Shown: positions 1 through 6,384 of the stretch, piece by piece | How positions within the stretch are numbered: position 1 is the first letter of the stretch | How the letters are laid out: every line of letters begins with the position of its first letter | Assembly (NCBI GenBank): GCA_902490315.1 | Contig: CABUDK010000014.1 | Span: forward strand, 1-28,723 | Length of the DNA: 28,723 nucleotides | Direction of reading: 5' to 3' | Source: an uncultured Porphyromonas sp. | Lineage (GTDB): Bacteria; Bacteroidota; Bacteroidia; Bacteroidales; Porphyromonadaceae | Translations under genes and position numbers: made by a program | Notes under the pieces: generated by a model | What the model was told of the DNA's origin: nothing | Database searches by the model: none | The model's input: the letters and a program-made list of their open reading frames with translations, nothing else

Positions 1-84
1 TTTGTAGTCTGATTTTAGTTGCCATTGTTGATATTGAGATTTGAATGATTTGGATGTCCGTGAGAACCTTGGTTCGGACGAACT

Positions 85-117
85 GTGCAAAGGTACGCAA
101 AAAAGTTTACCCCACCA
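85..117 (-). promoter_or_regulatory. Bacteroidetes-type promoter directed out of the left edge
   Basis: On the minus strand TACCTTTG lies at 95-88 and matches the TAnnTTTG -7 consensus of Bacteroidetes, followed by GCAC, a common continuation. The -33 element is poor (TGG around 117-115, 19 bases upstream). It would drive a gene left of position 1 that is not in the window. It could also be chance, as only the -7 box is strong. Confidence 0.5.
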
Positions 118-214
118 TCACTTTCCCAGAATTTGTTCTCTCTTGAAAGAGGACACTATGTTCCTTCTAATGTTTGTCGGAGAATAATGTTAGGGGAGAA
201 AAGCTTGATCTCGA

Positions 215-685
215 CTAGCGTTGCTCTTTGTGCAGAGCTATGATGCGCTGATTGGAGCTGCCTCTGAAGGGGAGCTGAGGGTCGTACAGACTCTGTACGA
301 AGCGACCATCCACTAGCACATCTATATAGTCTAGCAGTGGGGCTCGCGTGGGGTCTTGCTCTATCTGCTCGAGCGTATAGCCTGTGTAGCACCAGATCTC
401 TTGCCCCGTGTCGCGCTTGAGACGCTGGAGCAGCGTGAGCAGCTCCTCGGGACTAAACATCGGATCCCCTCCACTCAGTGTGATGCCGTCGAGGAGGGGA
501 TTGTCGTTGATGTCGTCAATGATCTGCTGTAGGTACGCCTCCGTCAGGGGCGTACCTACGAGCGGATTGTGACTCTCAGGGTTGTGACACCCTGGGCAGT
601 GATGGGAGCAGCCCGCTAAGTAGATAGCACAGCGTATCCCATCACCGTCGAGGATGGTCTCGGGTATGACCTTGAGGACGTTCAT
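215..685 (-). CDS. nrdG: Anaerobic ribonucleotide reductase-activating protein NrdG
   Basis: A 156-residue radical-SAM activase, the usual small size for NrdG. It uses SAM and a 4Fe-4S cluster to install the glycyl radical on NrdD under anaerobic conditions, acting in the cytoplasm. The cluster-binding CxxxCxxC motif is C26-C30-C33 (GCSHHCPGC), and the SAM-binding glycine motif SGGDP follows near residue 72. The start is the ATG at 685, giving the typical N-terminus that runs into the DGDGIRC segment. The gene begins 15 bases after the nrdD stop and is surely translated from the same transcript. There is no strong Shine-Dalgarno sequence. No clear intrinsic terminator follows. Confidence 0.96.
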   Translation of the reverse strand: MNVLKVIPETILDGDGIRCAIYLAGCSHHCPGCHNPESHNPLVGTPLTEAYLQQIIDDINDNPLLDGITLSGGDPMFSPEELLTLLQRLKRDTGQEIWCYTGYTLEQIEQDPTRAPLLDYIDVLVDGRFVQSLYDPQLPFRGSSNQRIIALHKEQR

Positions 686-700
686 CCGAGAGAAATCAGA

Positions 701-3100
701 CTAGTGATGCTTGACGCGATCAGCCTCCTCGGCACGCTTGGCAGAGTTCCACGAGGCGAGGTCGCCCGTCAGGTAACCTGTGATGCGACGCATACGTAGT
801 ATATCCTCGCCACCACATATCGGGCACTTAGCATAGATGACCCCCTTGTAGTGACACTCGCGACAAGTATCTATCGGGTGATTGATCGAGCCGTAGCCAA
901 TGTGGTTGTCTTGCATCAGCTTGACAATCTTGGCAATTGCCTTGACATTCTTTTTAGCCTCGCCATCGAGCTCTATATAGGTGATGTGTCCTCCTAGCGT
1001 CAGCGCGTGGAAGGGAGCCTCCAGACGTATCTTGTCAGCGATGCGTATCTCCTCCTTGACATCGATGTGGAAGGAGTTGACATAGTATGCTCTATCGTTA
1101 ACCCCCTCGATGGTCCCGTAGCGCTTACGGTCGAGGCGTGTGAAGCGGCCTGAGAGCCCCTCAGCTGGAGTGGCTAGTACGGAGTAGTTGAGGTGATAGC
1201 GCTCCTTGAACTCCTGTGCTACCTCACCAATGATTTCGACACAGTGGTAGAGCGTGTGCCAAGCATCCTCGTTGGTGCCGTGTCCCTCACCGTAGATGGC
1301 GCACATAGCGTTGTGCCCACCGATGAAGCCGATGCCGAGCGTGCCGCTGTCTATCACGTGACCCACGGGATCGTTGGGACGCAGAGCTCCCCCACCCTTC
1401 CAGACATCATTGCCCATCATAAAGGGGAACTGACGTGCCAATGCTGTCGCCTGAAACTCGTAGCGCGTGTGTAGCTGTTCGCCCACGAGCTGAGCCATCT
1501 CACGTATCGATGTATAGAGCTTATTGATCGCTATGCTACGCATCTTGCCTATATCCTCCTTCGTACCCATCTGCTCCTTAGCATAGCGCATCGCCTCGAT
1601 CGCTAGGCGCGGTAGATTGATCGTCGTAAAGGAGAGATTGCCACGACCTATTGAGGTGCGAGGACCATTGATATTCTCGAAGACACGCGTACGGCATCCC
1701 ATCGTCGCAATCTCATGGCGGTAGCGCAGCGGGTCATTGGCATCCCACTCATCACTATGATTGAAGGGCGTATCAAGGAAAACAAAGTTGGGAAAAAGCG
1801 CCTTTGCCGTCGTCTCGCAAGCTTTCAGGAAGAGGTCAAAGTTTGGCGTCTCAAACTCTATCTCTCCAGCCACGGCACTGTCGAAGTCTTTCATCGCACG
1901 GTCAAAGTCCGCCTCGGAGTAGTTGACCCCATCCTTGACTTTAAAGATCTGTATCGGGAAGACTGGCACTTCTCCACCTACGCCTAGCCCTTCAGTCGTT
2001 GCTTTCATCAGCTCCTCGATCACCATACGTCCCTCGGCCGAGGTGTCGGTACCGTAATTGATCGAGCTAAAGACCACCTGATTGCCTCCTCGTGAGTGCA
2101 TCGTGTTGAGGTTGTGTATGAAGCCCTCCATCGCTTGATGCGTGTCACGACGTGTGCGCTCTATCGCTTGGTTGATCAAGTAGACCACCTCTTTGCGAGG
2201 TATCTCCTTATTGACCCGCTGGCCCAGAGCTTGGCACAGATTCGTCACCGCTGTCGAGGTCGGTACGATACTATCCAGATGCTGCTCTGCCAGCTCTCGT
2301 ATCTCTCGTACGGTGGGCAGATCCGTAGCACCCTGGCAGTGGAGGAATAGACGTGTCGTGTCGGCCACATGCTTGAGAAAAGTCTTGTAGACCCCAGGTG
2401 CCATGAAGAAGTCAAAGGCTGGTATCGCCTGCCCGCCATGCTGCTCGTTTTGGTTCGTCTGGAAGACGATCGTCGCCAGCGTCGCATAGCTCTGTATGCT
2501 CTGAGGCGTACGGATGCTACCATTCTTCGTGTGGAAGCCTCGCTCGTACAGATCCGCTAGGTCGTACTGGATGCAGGTTGTCGTCTTCGTGGGGTAGTAA
2601 TCGAGGTCGTGGATATGTATGTCTCCGCGACGATGCGCCTCAGCGTACTGAGTGGGGAGCAGGTAGCGGTAGGTGTAGTCCTTAGAAACCTCCGAGGCGA
2701 AGGTCATCATCTGCCCTGCAGGCGTGTGACTACTCATATTAGCGTTGCTCAGGTTGACATCGTTACTGTCGATGGTCACGATGCCGTCGAGGTTGCGCTT
2801 GAGCTCGCTCTTCTTCTGACGCTCTGTGTTGCGCCACTCACGATAGAGTATGTAGCGCTTAGCCACCTCGGGCTGCACCTTCATGAGCTCGCTCTCGACG
2901 AGGTCCTGCACCTCCTCGACAGAAATGACCTCCTGCTCGATGCGCGCTAGCACACCCATGGTAACAGTTTTCGCCTCTTGGAGACACTCAGTCTGACCTG
3001 TGGCGATGTAGGCTTTGAGAACGGCGTTCTCAATCTTCGACGGGGTAAATGGCTCTTGCAGCCCATCCCGCTTGATGATTTGTTTGATAGTTGTTGTCAT
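701..3100 (-). CDS. nrdD: Anaerobic (class III) ribonucleoside-triphosphate reductase
   Basis: A 799-residue class III enzyme that reduces NTPs to dNTPs anaerobically with a glycyl radical. An ATP-cone (allosteric) domain occupies about residues 1-95 (KRDGLQEPFTPSKIENAV). The catalytic barrel follows, with cysteine-bearing segments TTTCIQYDL and MGCRTRVFENINGP. The C-terminus carries the zinc ribbon (C746, C749, C759, C762) and the glycyl-radical loop RITGYL with G775. Size and domain order are complete, with no frameshift. It is first in an operon with nrdG. A 325-base leader carries a cobalamin riboswitch, so expression should fall when B12 is plentiful. That implies a B12-dependent class II reductase elsewhere in the genome; this last point is inference. 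Confidence 0.98.
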   Translation of the reverse strand: MTTTIKQIIKRDGLQEPFTPSKIENAVLKAYIATGQTECLQEAKTVTMGVLARIEQEVISVEEVQDLVESELMKVQPEVAKRYILYREWRNTERQKKSELKRNLDGIVTIDSNDVNLSNANMSSHTPAGQMMTFASEVSKDYTYRYLLPTQYAEAHRRGDIHIHDLDYYPTKTTTCIQYDLADLYERGFHTKNGSIRTPQSIQSYATLATIVFQTNQNEQHGGQAIPAFDFFMAPGVYKTFLKHVADTTRLFLHCQGATDLPTVREIRELAEQHLDSIVPTSTAVTNLCQALGQRVNKEIPRKEVVYLINQAIERTRRDTHQAMEGFIHNLNTMHSRGGNQVVFSSINYGTDTSAEGRMVIEELMKATTEGLGVGGEVPVFPIQIFKVKDGVNYSEADFDRAMKDFDSAVAGEIEFETPNFDLFLKACETTAKALFPNFVFLDTPFNHSDEWDANDPLRYRHEIATMGCRTRVFENINGPRTSIGRGNLSFTTINLPRLAIEAMRYAKEQMGTKEDIGKMRSIAINKLYTSIREMAQLVGEQLHTRYEFQATALARQFPFMMGNDVWKGGGALRPNDPVGHVIDSGTLGIGFIGGHNAMCAIYGEGHGTNEDAWHTLYHCVEIIGEVAQEFKERYHLNYSVLATPAEGLSGRFTRLDRKRYGTIEGVNDRAYYVNSFHIDVKEEIRIADKIRLEAPFHALTLGGHITYIELDGEAKKNVKAIAKIVKLMQDNHIGYGSINHPIDTCRECHYKGVIYAKCPICGGEDILRMRRITGYLTGDLASWNSAKRAEEADRVKHH

Positions 3101-3126
3101 ACTTCAATTCCCGAAAGTAATGTTAA

Positions 3127-3368
3127 GACGCTCACGTTTCTTCCTTCTCTCGTGCGATCTCCGTCTACTAGGGTCGGTCTTCTGACTTATCTCGTCGGGA
3201 CTATGCAGTGTGTGGCGTAGCCCTGCTTGGAGCGATCTCCTTCCCATCTTAGTTAAGACAGTGGATATGTGATCCTCCTCTATGGCGAGAATTACAGCAG
3301 CGGGTTCTGTACTGGACTTGCACCAGTTTCCCAGCGACTAGGCGATGTGCACTAGTCCACCCTTATAG
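3127..3368 (-). promoter_or_regulatory. Cobalamin (B12) riboswitch upstream of nrdDG
   Basis: Read on the minus strand. The core starts GGGAAACTGGTGCAAGTCC and continues to CCCGCTGCTGTAA (3331-3290), the conserved adenosylcobalamin aptamer signature. An internal GGGAAGGAG lies near 3246-3238. The B12 box variant AAGTCAGAAGACCGACC lies at about 3188-3172. Outer strands AGGGT (3363-3359) and ACCCT (3174-3170) can close the aptamer, and GACTAG/CTAGTC forms a peripheral stem. Downstream, AGACG/CGTCT with an inner CACG/CGTG can form a platform hairpin at about 3166-3127 without a U-tract. Control is therefore more likely translational or by another non-terminator mechanism. Aptamer identity is firm; the mechanism is inference. 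Confidence 0.92.
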
Positions 3369-3431
3369 TATTATGAGATCGCAAATGAACGAAAGGAAGA
3401 CGACGTAAAGCACCCTCATTTGTTACAAGTG

Positions 3432-3463
3432 CAATATTACAGCTTTCCTGCGAGATAGCCAAA
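3432..3463 (-). promoter_or_regulatory. Probable nrdDG promoter
   Basis: Minus strand: TTTG at 3463-3460, a 20-base spacer, then TAATATTG at 3439-3432, one mismatch from TAnnTTTG. Transcription would start near 3425, about 60 bases before the B12 aptamer, as expected for a riboswitch leader. Confidence 0.6.
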
Positions 3464-3620
3464 TAAAACAACTTCGAAATCGATAACTGTCGAAAAGTTA
3501 TCCAAAACAAATACACAACAGACTGTTATTTAAGTTATTGCAAAAACAGCACCTACGCGAAGTTTCCCAATTAAAATCTTCAAATGCTTCGCTTCGTCCA
3601 CAAAATTGCCAAATAGCGAG

Positions 3621-3731
3621 ACGAGTAGCGATGATACAAGTAGCGATTTAGGGACGCACGGTTCGTGCGTCCGTTGCGTCAAAGCGAGACAAATAACGAC
3701 GTGTAGGGACACATGTATCATCGCTACTCGT
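3621..3731. repeat. MITE-like element with 18-bp perfect inverted termini
   Basis: The 18 bases at 3621-3638 (ACGAGTAGCGATGATACA) recur exactly as their reverse complement at 3714-3731, enclosing 75 bases. Inside is a 9-bp hairpin at 3652-3672 (GGACGCACG, 3-base loop, CGTGCGTCC). The same inner palindrome recurs at 5885-5904. There is no coding capacity and no transposase. It fills most of the gap between the divergent nrdDG and tRNA-Thr transcripts. It may be a non-autonomous mobile element or a REP-like structure; the type is inference. Confidence 0.8.
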
Positions 3732-3764
3732 AAGCATTGCGAAATCCAGGGTAGTACCAAAAGT

Positions 3765-3795
3765 TTTGTAGTATCAAAAGTTTGTTGTACTTTTG
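3765..3795 (+). promoter_or_regulatory. Promoter of tRNA-Thr
   Basis: TTTG at 3765-3768, exactly 19 bases, then TACTTTTG at 3788-3795. This is a near-perfect Bacteroidetes -33/-7 promoter, and the expected start near 3801 lies about 10 bases before the tRNA. Confidence 0.85.
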
Positions 3796-3810
3796 CACCG
3801 TCAATGAGAC

Positions 3811-3883
3811 GCCGAAATAGCTCAGTTGGTAGAGCAACTCATTCGTAATGAGTAGGTCGCCGGTTCGAGTCCGGCTTTCGGCT
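3811..3883 (+). tRNA. tRNA-Thr, anticodon CGT
   Basis: A full 73-base cloverleaf. The acceptor strands GCCGAAA (3811-3817) and TTTCGGC (3876-3882) pair perfectly, with discriminator T at 3883. The D-arm contains CTCAGTTGGTAGAG. The anticodon stem is ACTCA/TGAGT with loop TTCGTAA, placing anticodon CGT at 3844-3846, which reads threonine codon ACG. The T-arm contains GGTTCGAGTCC. The CCA end is not encoded. It has its own promoter and a hairpin terminator about 40 bases downstream. Confidence 0.97.
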
Positions 3884-3921
3884 CTTATATCACTTCCTAA
3901 GGGTGTCGTCTATAGTGGTCT

Positions 3922-3950
3922 ACCCGACCCTGTAGGGGGTGCCTTTTTTT
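3922..3950 (+). terminator. Rho-independent terminator between tRNA-Thr and fhs
   Basis: The short GC stem ACCC/GGGGT around TGTA (about 3927-3940) is followed by seven T at 3944-3950. It ends only 25 bases before the fhs start. It may be a plain tRNA terminator or a leaky or regulated attenuator for fhs. An alternative pairing of AGGGT (3900-3904) with ACCCT (3927-3931) would disrupt it. Confidence 0.7.
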
Positions 3951-3975
3951 CGTTATACACTAACATCGTACAGCA

Positions 3976-5646
3976 ATGAAATCAGATATTCAGATAGCTC
4001 GTGAGTGCCAGCTCAAGCCCATTGAGGAGATCGCTCACCAGCTCAACATCACAGATCAAGAACTAGAGCCCTACGGTCATTACATCGGCAAGGTCTCACA
4101 CGAGCGGATGGACCCCGACAAGATAGCCAAGAGCAACCTCATTCTCGTGACCGCTATCACACCTACCAAGGCCGGTGTCGGTAAGACCACCGTCTCCATC
4201 GGTCTAGCTCTCGGCCTTAACAAGATCGGCAAGAGTGCCGCCGTAGCTCTTCGTGAGCCCTCTCTCGGTCCCTGCTTAGGTATGAAGGGTGGTGCCGCTG
4301 GTGGTGGCTACGCACAGGTGCTCCCGATGGAGAGCATCAACCTTCACTTTACGGGCGATTTTCACGCTATCACCTCAGCGCACAACATGATCACCGCACT
4401 CCTAGACAACTATATCTATCAGAATAGAAATAGCTGTGAGGGACTCTCCGAGGTGCTCTGGAAGCGCGTTCTCGATGTCAACGATCGCTCCCTGCGCAAC
4501 TGCATCACCGGTCTAGGAGGCGTCGGTAACGGTATTCCCACGGAGACCGGCTTCGACATTACCCCTGCGAGTGAGATCATGGCGATCCTCTGCCTCGCAT
4601 CAGATCTAGACGACCTGCGTCGTCGTATCGATAATATCCTCCTCGGCTATACCAAGGCTAAGGAGCCATTTCATGTCAAGGATCTAGGCATCGGAGGTGC
4701 TATCACCATCCTCCTGAAGGATGCGATCAAGCCGAACCTCGTACAGACCACTGAGGGGACACCCGCCTTCATCCATGGCGGACCTTTCGCTAATATCGCT
4801 CACGGCTGTAACTCGATCATCGCTACGAAGATGGCTATGTCTTGCTGCGACTACACGATCACGGAGGCCGGCTTCGGTGCCGACCTCGGTGCGGAGAAGT
4901 TCCTCGACATCAAGTGCCGTGTAGCTGGTATCACGCCTAAGCTGACAGTCATCGTCGCTACCCTAGCGGGTCTCAAGATGCACGGCGATGTCAACGAGAA
5001 GCAGATCTACGAGAAGGACATAGAGGGCGTACGTAAGGGTCTTGCCAATCTCGATCGTCACGTGCATAACCTGCACAACTTCGGGCAGACGGTGGTCGTT
5101 GCCTTCAACCGCTACGCTACCGATACCGACGAGGAGATCGAGATCGTACGCAATCACTGCGAGCAGGTCCTAGGCTGCGGCTTTGCGATCAACAATGCTT
5201 ACAGTGAGGGTGGCGAGGGAGCTACCGAGCTAGCTGAGCTGGTCGTCAAGACGATTGAGGAGCACCCTTCAGAGCCTATCGACCATGTCTACGAGCTCAG
5301 TGAGCCTGTCAAGACGAAGGTAGAGCACATCGCCAAGCGTATCTATGGTGCTGCTAATGTGACCTATAGTAGCAAGGCGGAGAAGAAGCTCGCGCGCATC
5401 CACGAACTCAATATGGAGCGCTATCCCATCTGTATCGCCAAGACACAGTACTCCTTCTCGGCAGATCCCAAGGGTTATGGCGATATGCGAGACTTTGATA
5501 TGAAGGTCGAGGATATCGTCCTCAACAGTGGCGCTGAGATGATCGTCGTCATCATGGGTAGCATCATGCGTATGCCTGGACTGCCCAAGGAGCCACAAGC
5601 CGTCCACATGGACATCGTCGATGGTCAGATCGAGGGCCTGAGTTAG
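3976..5646 (+). CDS. fhs: Formate-tetrahydrofolate ligase
   Basis: A 556-residue enzyme of normal family length. It joins formate to tetrahydrofolate using ATP, giving 10-formyl-THF for purine and fMet-tRNA synthesis and one-carbon exchange in the cytoplasm. The nucleotide-binding loop is TPTKAGVGKTT at residues 62-72. The family-specific segment EPSLGPCLGMKGGAAGGG follows at about 94-111, and the MPGLPKEPQA tail is near the C-terminus. No Shine-Dalgarno sequence is seen before the ATG, as is usual in this phylum. There is hardly room for a separate promoter between the upstream T-tract and the start, so part of its transcription may be readthrough from the tRNA-Thr promoter. A strong terminator follows 20 bases after the stop. 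Confidence 0.98.
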   Translation: MKSDIQIARECQLKPIEEIAHQLNITDQELEPYGHYIGKVSHERMDPDKIAKSNLILVTAITPTKAGVGKTTVSIGLALGLNKIGKSAAVALREPSLGPCLGMKGGAAGGGYAQVLPMESINLHFTGDFHAITSAHNMITALLDNYIYQNRNSCEGLSEVLWKRVLDVNDRSLRNCITGLGGVGNGIPTETGFDITPASEIMAILCLASDLDDLRRRIDNILLGYTKAKEPFHVKDLGIGGAITILLKDAIKPNLVQTTEGTPAFIHGGPFANIAHGCNSIIATKMAMSCCDYTITEAGFGADLGAEKFLDIKCRVAGITPKLTVIVATLAGLKMHGDVNEKQIYEKDIEGVRKGLANLDRHVHNLHNFGQTVVVAFNRYATDTDEEIEIVRNHCEQVLGCGFAINNAYSEGGEGATELAELVVKTIEEHPSEPIDHVYELSEPVKTKVEHIAKRIYGAANVTYSSKAEKKLARIHELNMERYPICIAKTQYSFSADPKGYGDMRDFDMKVEDIVLNSGAEMIVVIMGSIMRMPGLPKEPQAVHMDIVDGQIEGLS

Positions 5647-5665
5647 TAAAAGAGTACTACATAGC

Positions 5666-5711
5666 AATAGCCACGGAGGAAATCCTAAAATTCTTCCGTG
5701 GCTATTTTTTA
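5666..5711 (+). terminator. Terminator of fhs, first module of a repeat
   Basis: AATAGCCACGGA (5666-5677) pairs perfectly with TCCGTGGCTATT (5695-5706), extended by GGAA/TTC, and is followed by a T-run to 5710. The same stem and the sequence after it recur on the minus strand downstream of the gene at 24046-26070. Confidence 0.9.
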
Positions 5712-5870
5712 TTTTCCACGTGAGAAATCGGAAATACTTCGGACTTATCGTTTGATTCTTCCGAAGTTTCATTTGATTCTTCCGAAGAAATTTTCCTTTC
5801 CTCCGAGGAAATAAATTTTTCCTCCTTGGAAAATCGGAAATACTTCGGAGGTATCGGAGTAATTGGACGA
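5666..5870 (+). repeat. Terminator-linked modular palindromic repeat, copy 1
   Basis: After the terminator come TTTTATTTTCCACGTG, then small palindromic modules. TCTTCCGAAG occurs twice in a 21-base direct repeat (TTTGATTCTTCCGAAG units, 5749-5790). CGGAAATACTTCGGA occurs at about 5729 and 5833. TCCTCCGAGGAAA and TCCTCCTTGGAAA also occur. The CCACGTG and TTCCGAAGTTTCATTTGATT parts are shared with 23815-24003. Open frames across it differ between copies and look spurious. Function is unknown. Confidence 0.8.
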
Positions 5871-5882
5871 ATAGCCTTGTGT

Positions 5883-6000
5883 AGGGACGCACGGTCGTGC
5901 GTCCGTTGTCGAACATTGAGACGAGTATTGATATCAAAGTGCTGATACTGTAACCTTTGATACAACGAATACCTCCCGCTAGACAGAACCGTGCGTCCCT
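5883..6000. repeat. Palindromic intergenic element related to 3621-3731
   Basis: The 13 bases AGGGACGCACGGT at 5883-5895 return as the reverse complement at 5988-6000. The left end also forms a local hairpin, GGACGCACG-GT-CGTGCGTCC (5885-5904), nearly identical to that at 3652-3672, and both are followed by GTTG. In the middle, TTGATATCAAAG and CTTTGATACAA form an imperfect second stem. No gene is present. The 738 bases between fhs and metK hold this element, the preceding repeat, and the metK promoter and leader. Confidence 0.7.
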
Positions 6001-6072
6001 TCATGTCTCTATACGTAATTATGGACATCGATACCCGATTTGAAACACGCAATTTTGCCGGGATGTGCGTAC

Positions 6073-6103
6073 TTGCGAGATTGAAAAGTTTGTCTTACCT
6101 TTG
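6073..6103 (+). promoter_or_regulatory. Promoter of metK
   Basis: TTG at 6073-6075, 20-base spacer, TACCTTTG at 6096-6103. Transcription should start near 6110, about 40 bases before the SAM-II aptamer. Confidence 0.8.
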
Positions 6104-6145
6104 CATCCACGTGACGACAAGAAGCTCCAATGAGGTCTTGGGATC

Positions 6146-6200
6146 GTAGTGGATGGATTTGATAAGCTTGCAACCACTTAGAAAAATGCTAAAAACTTAC
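6146..6200 (+). promoter_or_regulatory. SAM-II riboswitch upstream of metK
   Basis: P1 is AGTGG (6148-6152) with CCACT (6174-6178). Its loop has the conserved GATTT (6156-6160) and CTTGCAA (6167-6173). A single-stranded stretch then leads to the conserved ATGCTAAAAA (6186-6195). TAAG (6163-6166) can pair with CTTA (6196-6199), closing the H-type pseudoknot typical of SAM-II. The class binds S-adenosylmethionine and normally represses methionine or SAM genes, which fits metK directly downstream. SAM-II is best known from Alphaproteobacteria. Confidence 0.88.
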
Positions 6201-6310
6201 CTCCTCGCCGCTCTTTAATAGAGACCGTAGCAGGAGGATCTTTCTAAGCAAGCATAGAGATATCAAAGCACCCTACGAGCTGATCCGTCAGACTGGTGGG
6301 GTGCTTTCTT
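6201..6310 (+). promoter_or_regulatory. Long structured expression platform of the metK leader
   Basis: CCTCCT (just after the aptamer) and AGGAGG (about 6231-6236) can enclose CTCT/AGAG. A second hairpin pairs AAAGCACCC (6265-6273) with GGGTGCTTT (6299-6307), with an inner CTGA/TCAG. It is followed by CTTGTT, a weak terminator tail. It is probably an attenuator responding to the SAM-II aptamer. The 185 bases from aptamer to start codon are long for this class. Confidence 0.5.
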
Positions 6311-6384
6311 GTTGTGGCGAGAGGCCCTTGTGTAGTCAAGTCGCCTCGACTCAATATATTTTATATCAATAGTATATCAGTAGT

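Noticed and set aside
96..214. Intrinsic terminator after nrdG
   Set aside because: CTCT/AGAG can pair but the stem is only four bases and no T-run follows.
156..392. Small minus-strand frame overlapping nrdG
   Set aside because: Overlaps the well-supported nrdG in another frame and shows no recognisable features.
5666..5870. CRISPR array
   Set aside because: Repeats are short palindromes with uneven AT spacers, no regular spacer length and no cas genes nearby.
5269..6052. Two long minus-strand open frames (222 and 116 codons) after and over the end of fhs
   Set aside because: They run over the antisense of fhs and through palindromic repeats. The basic, repetitive protein (LRKNQMKLRK, TWKIKNSH) is just the repeat translated, and appears in another reading context at 23758-23985.
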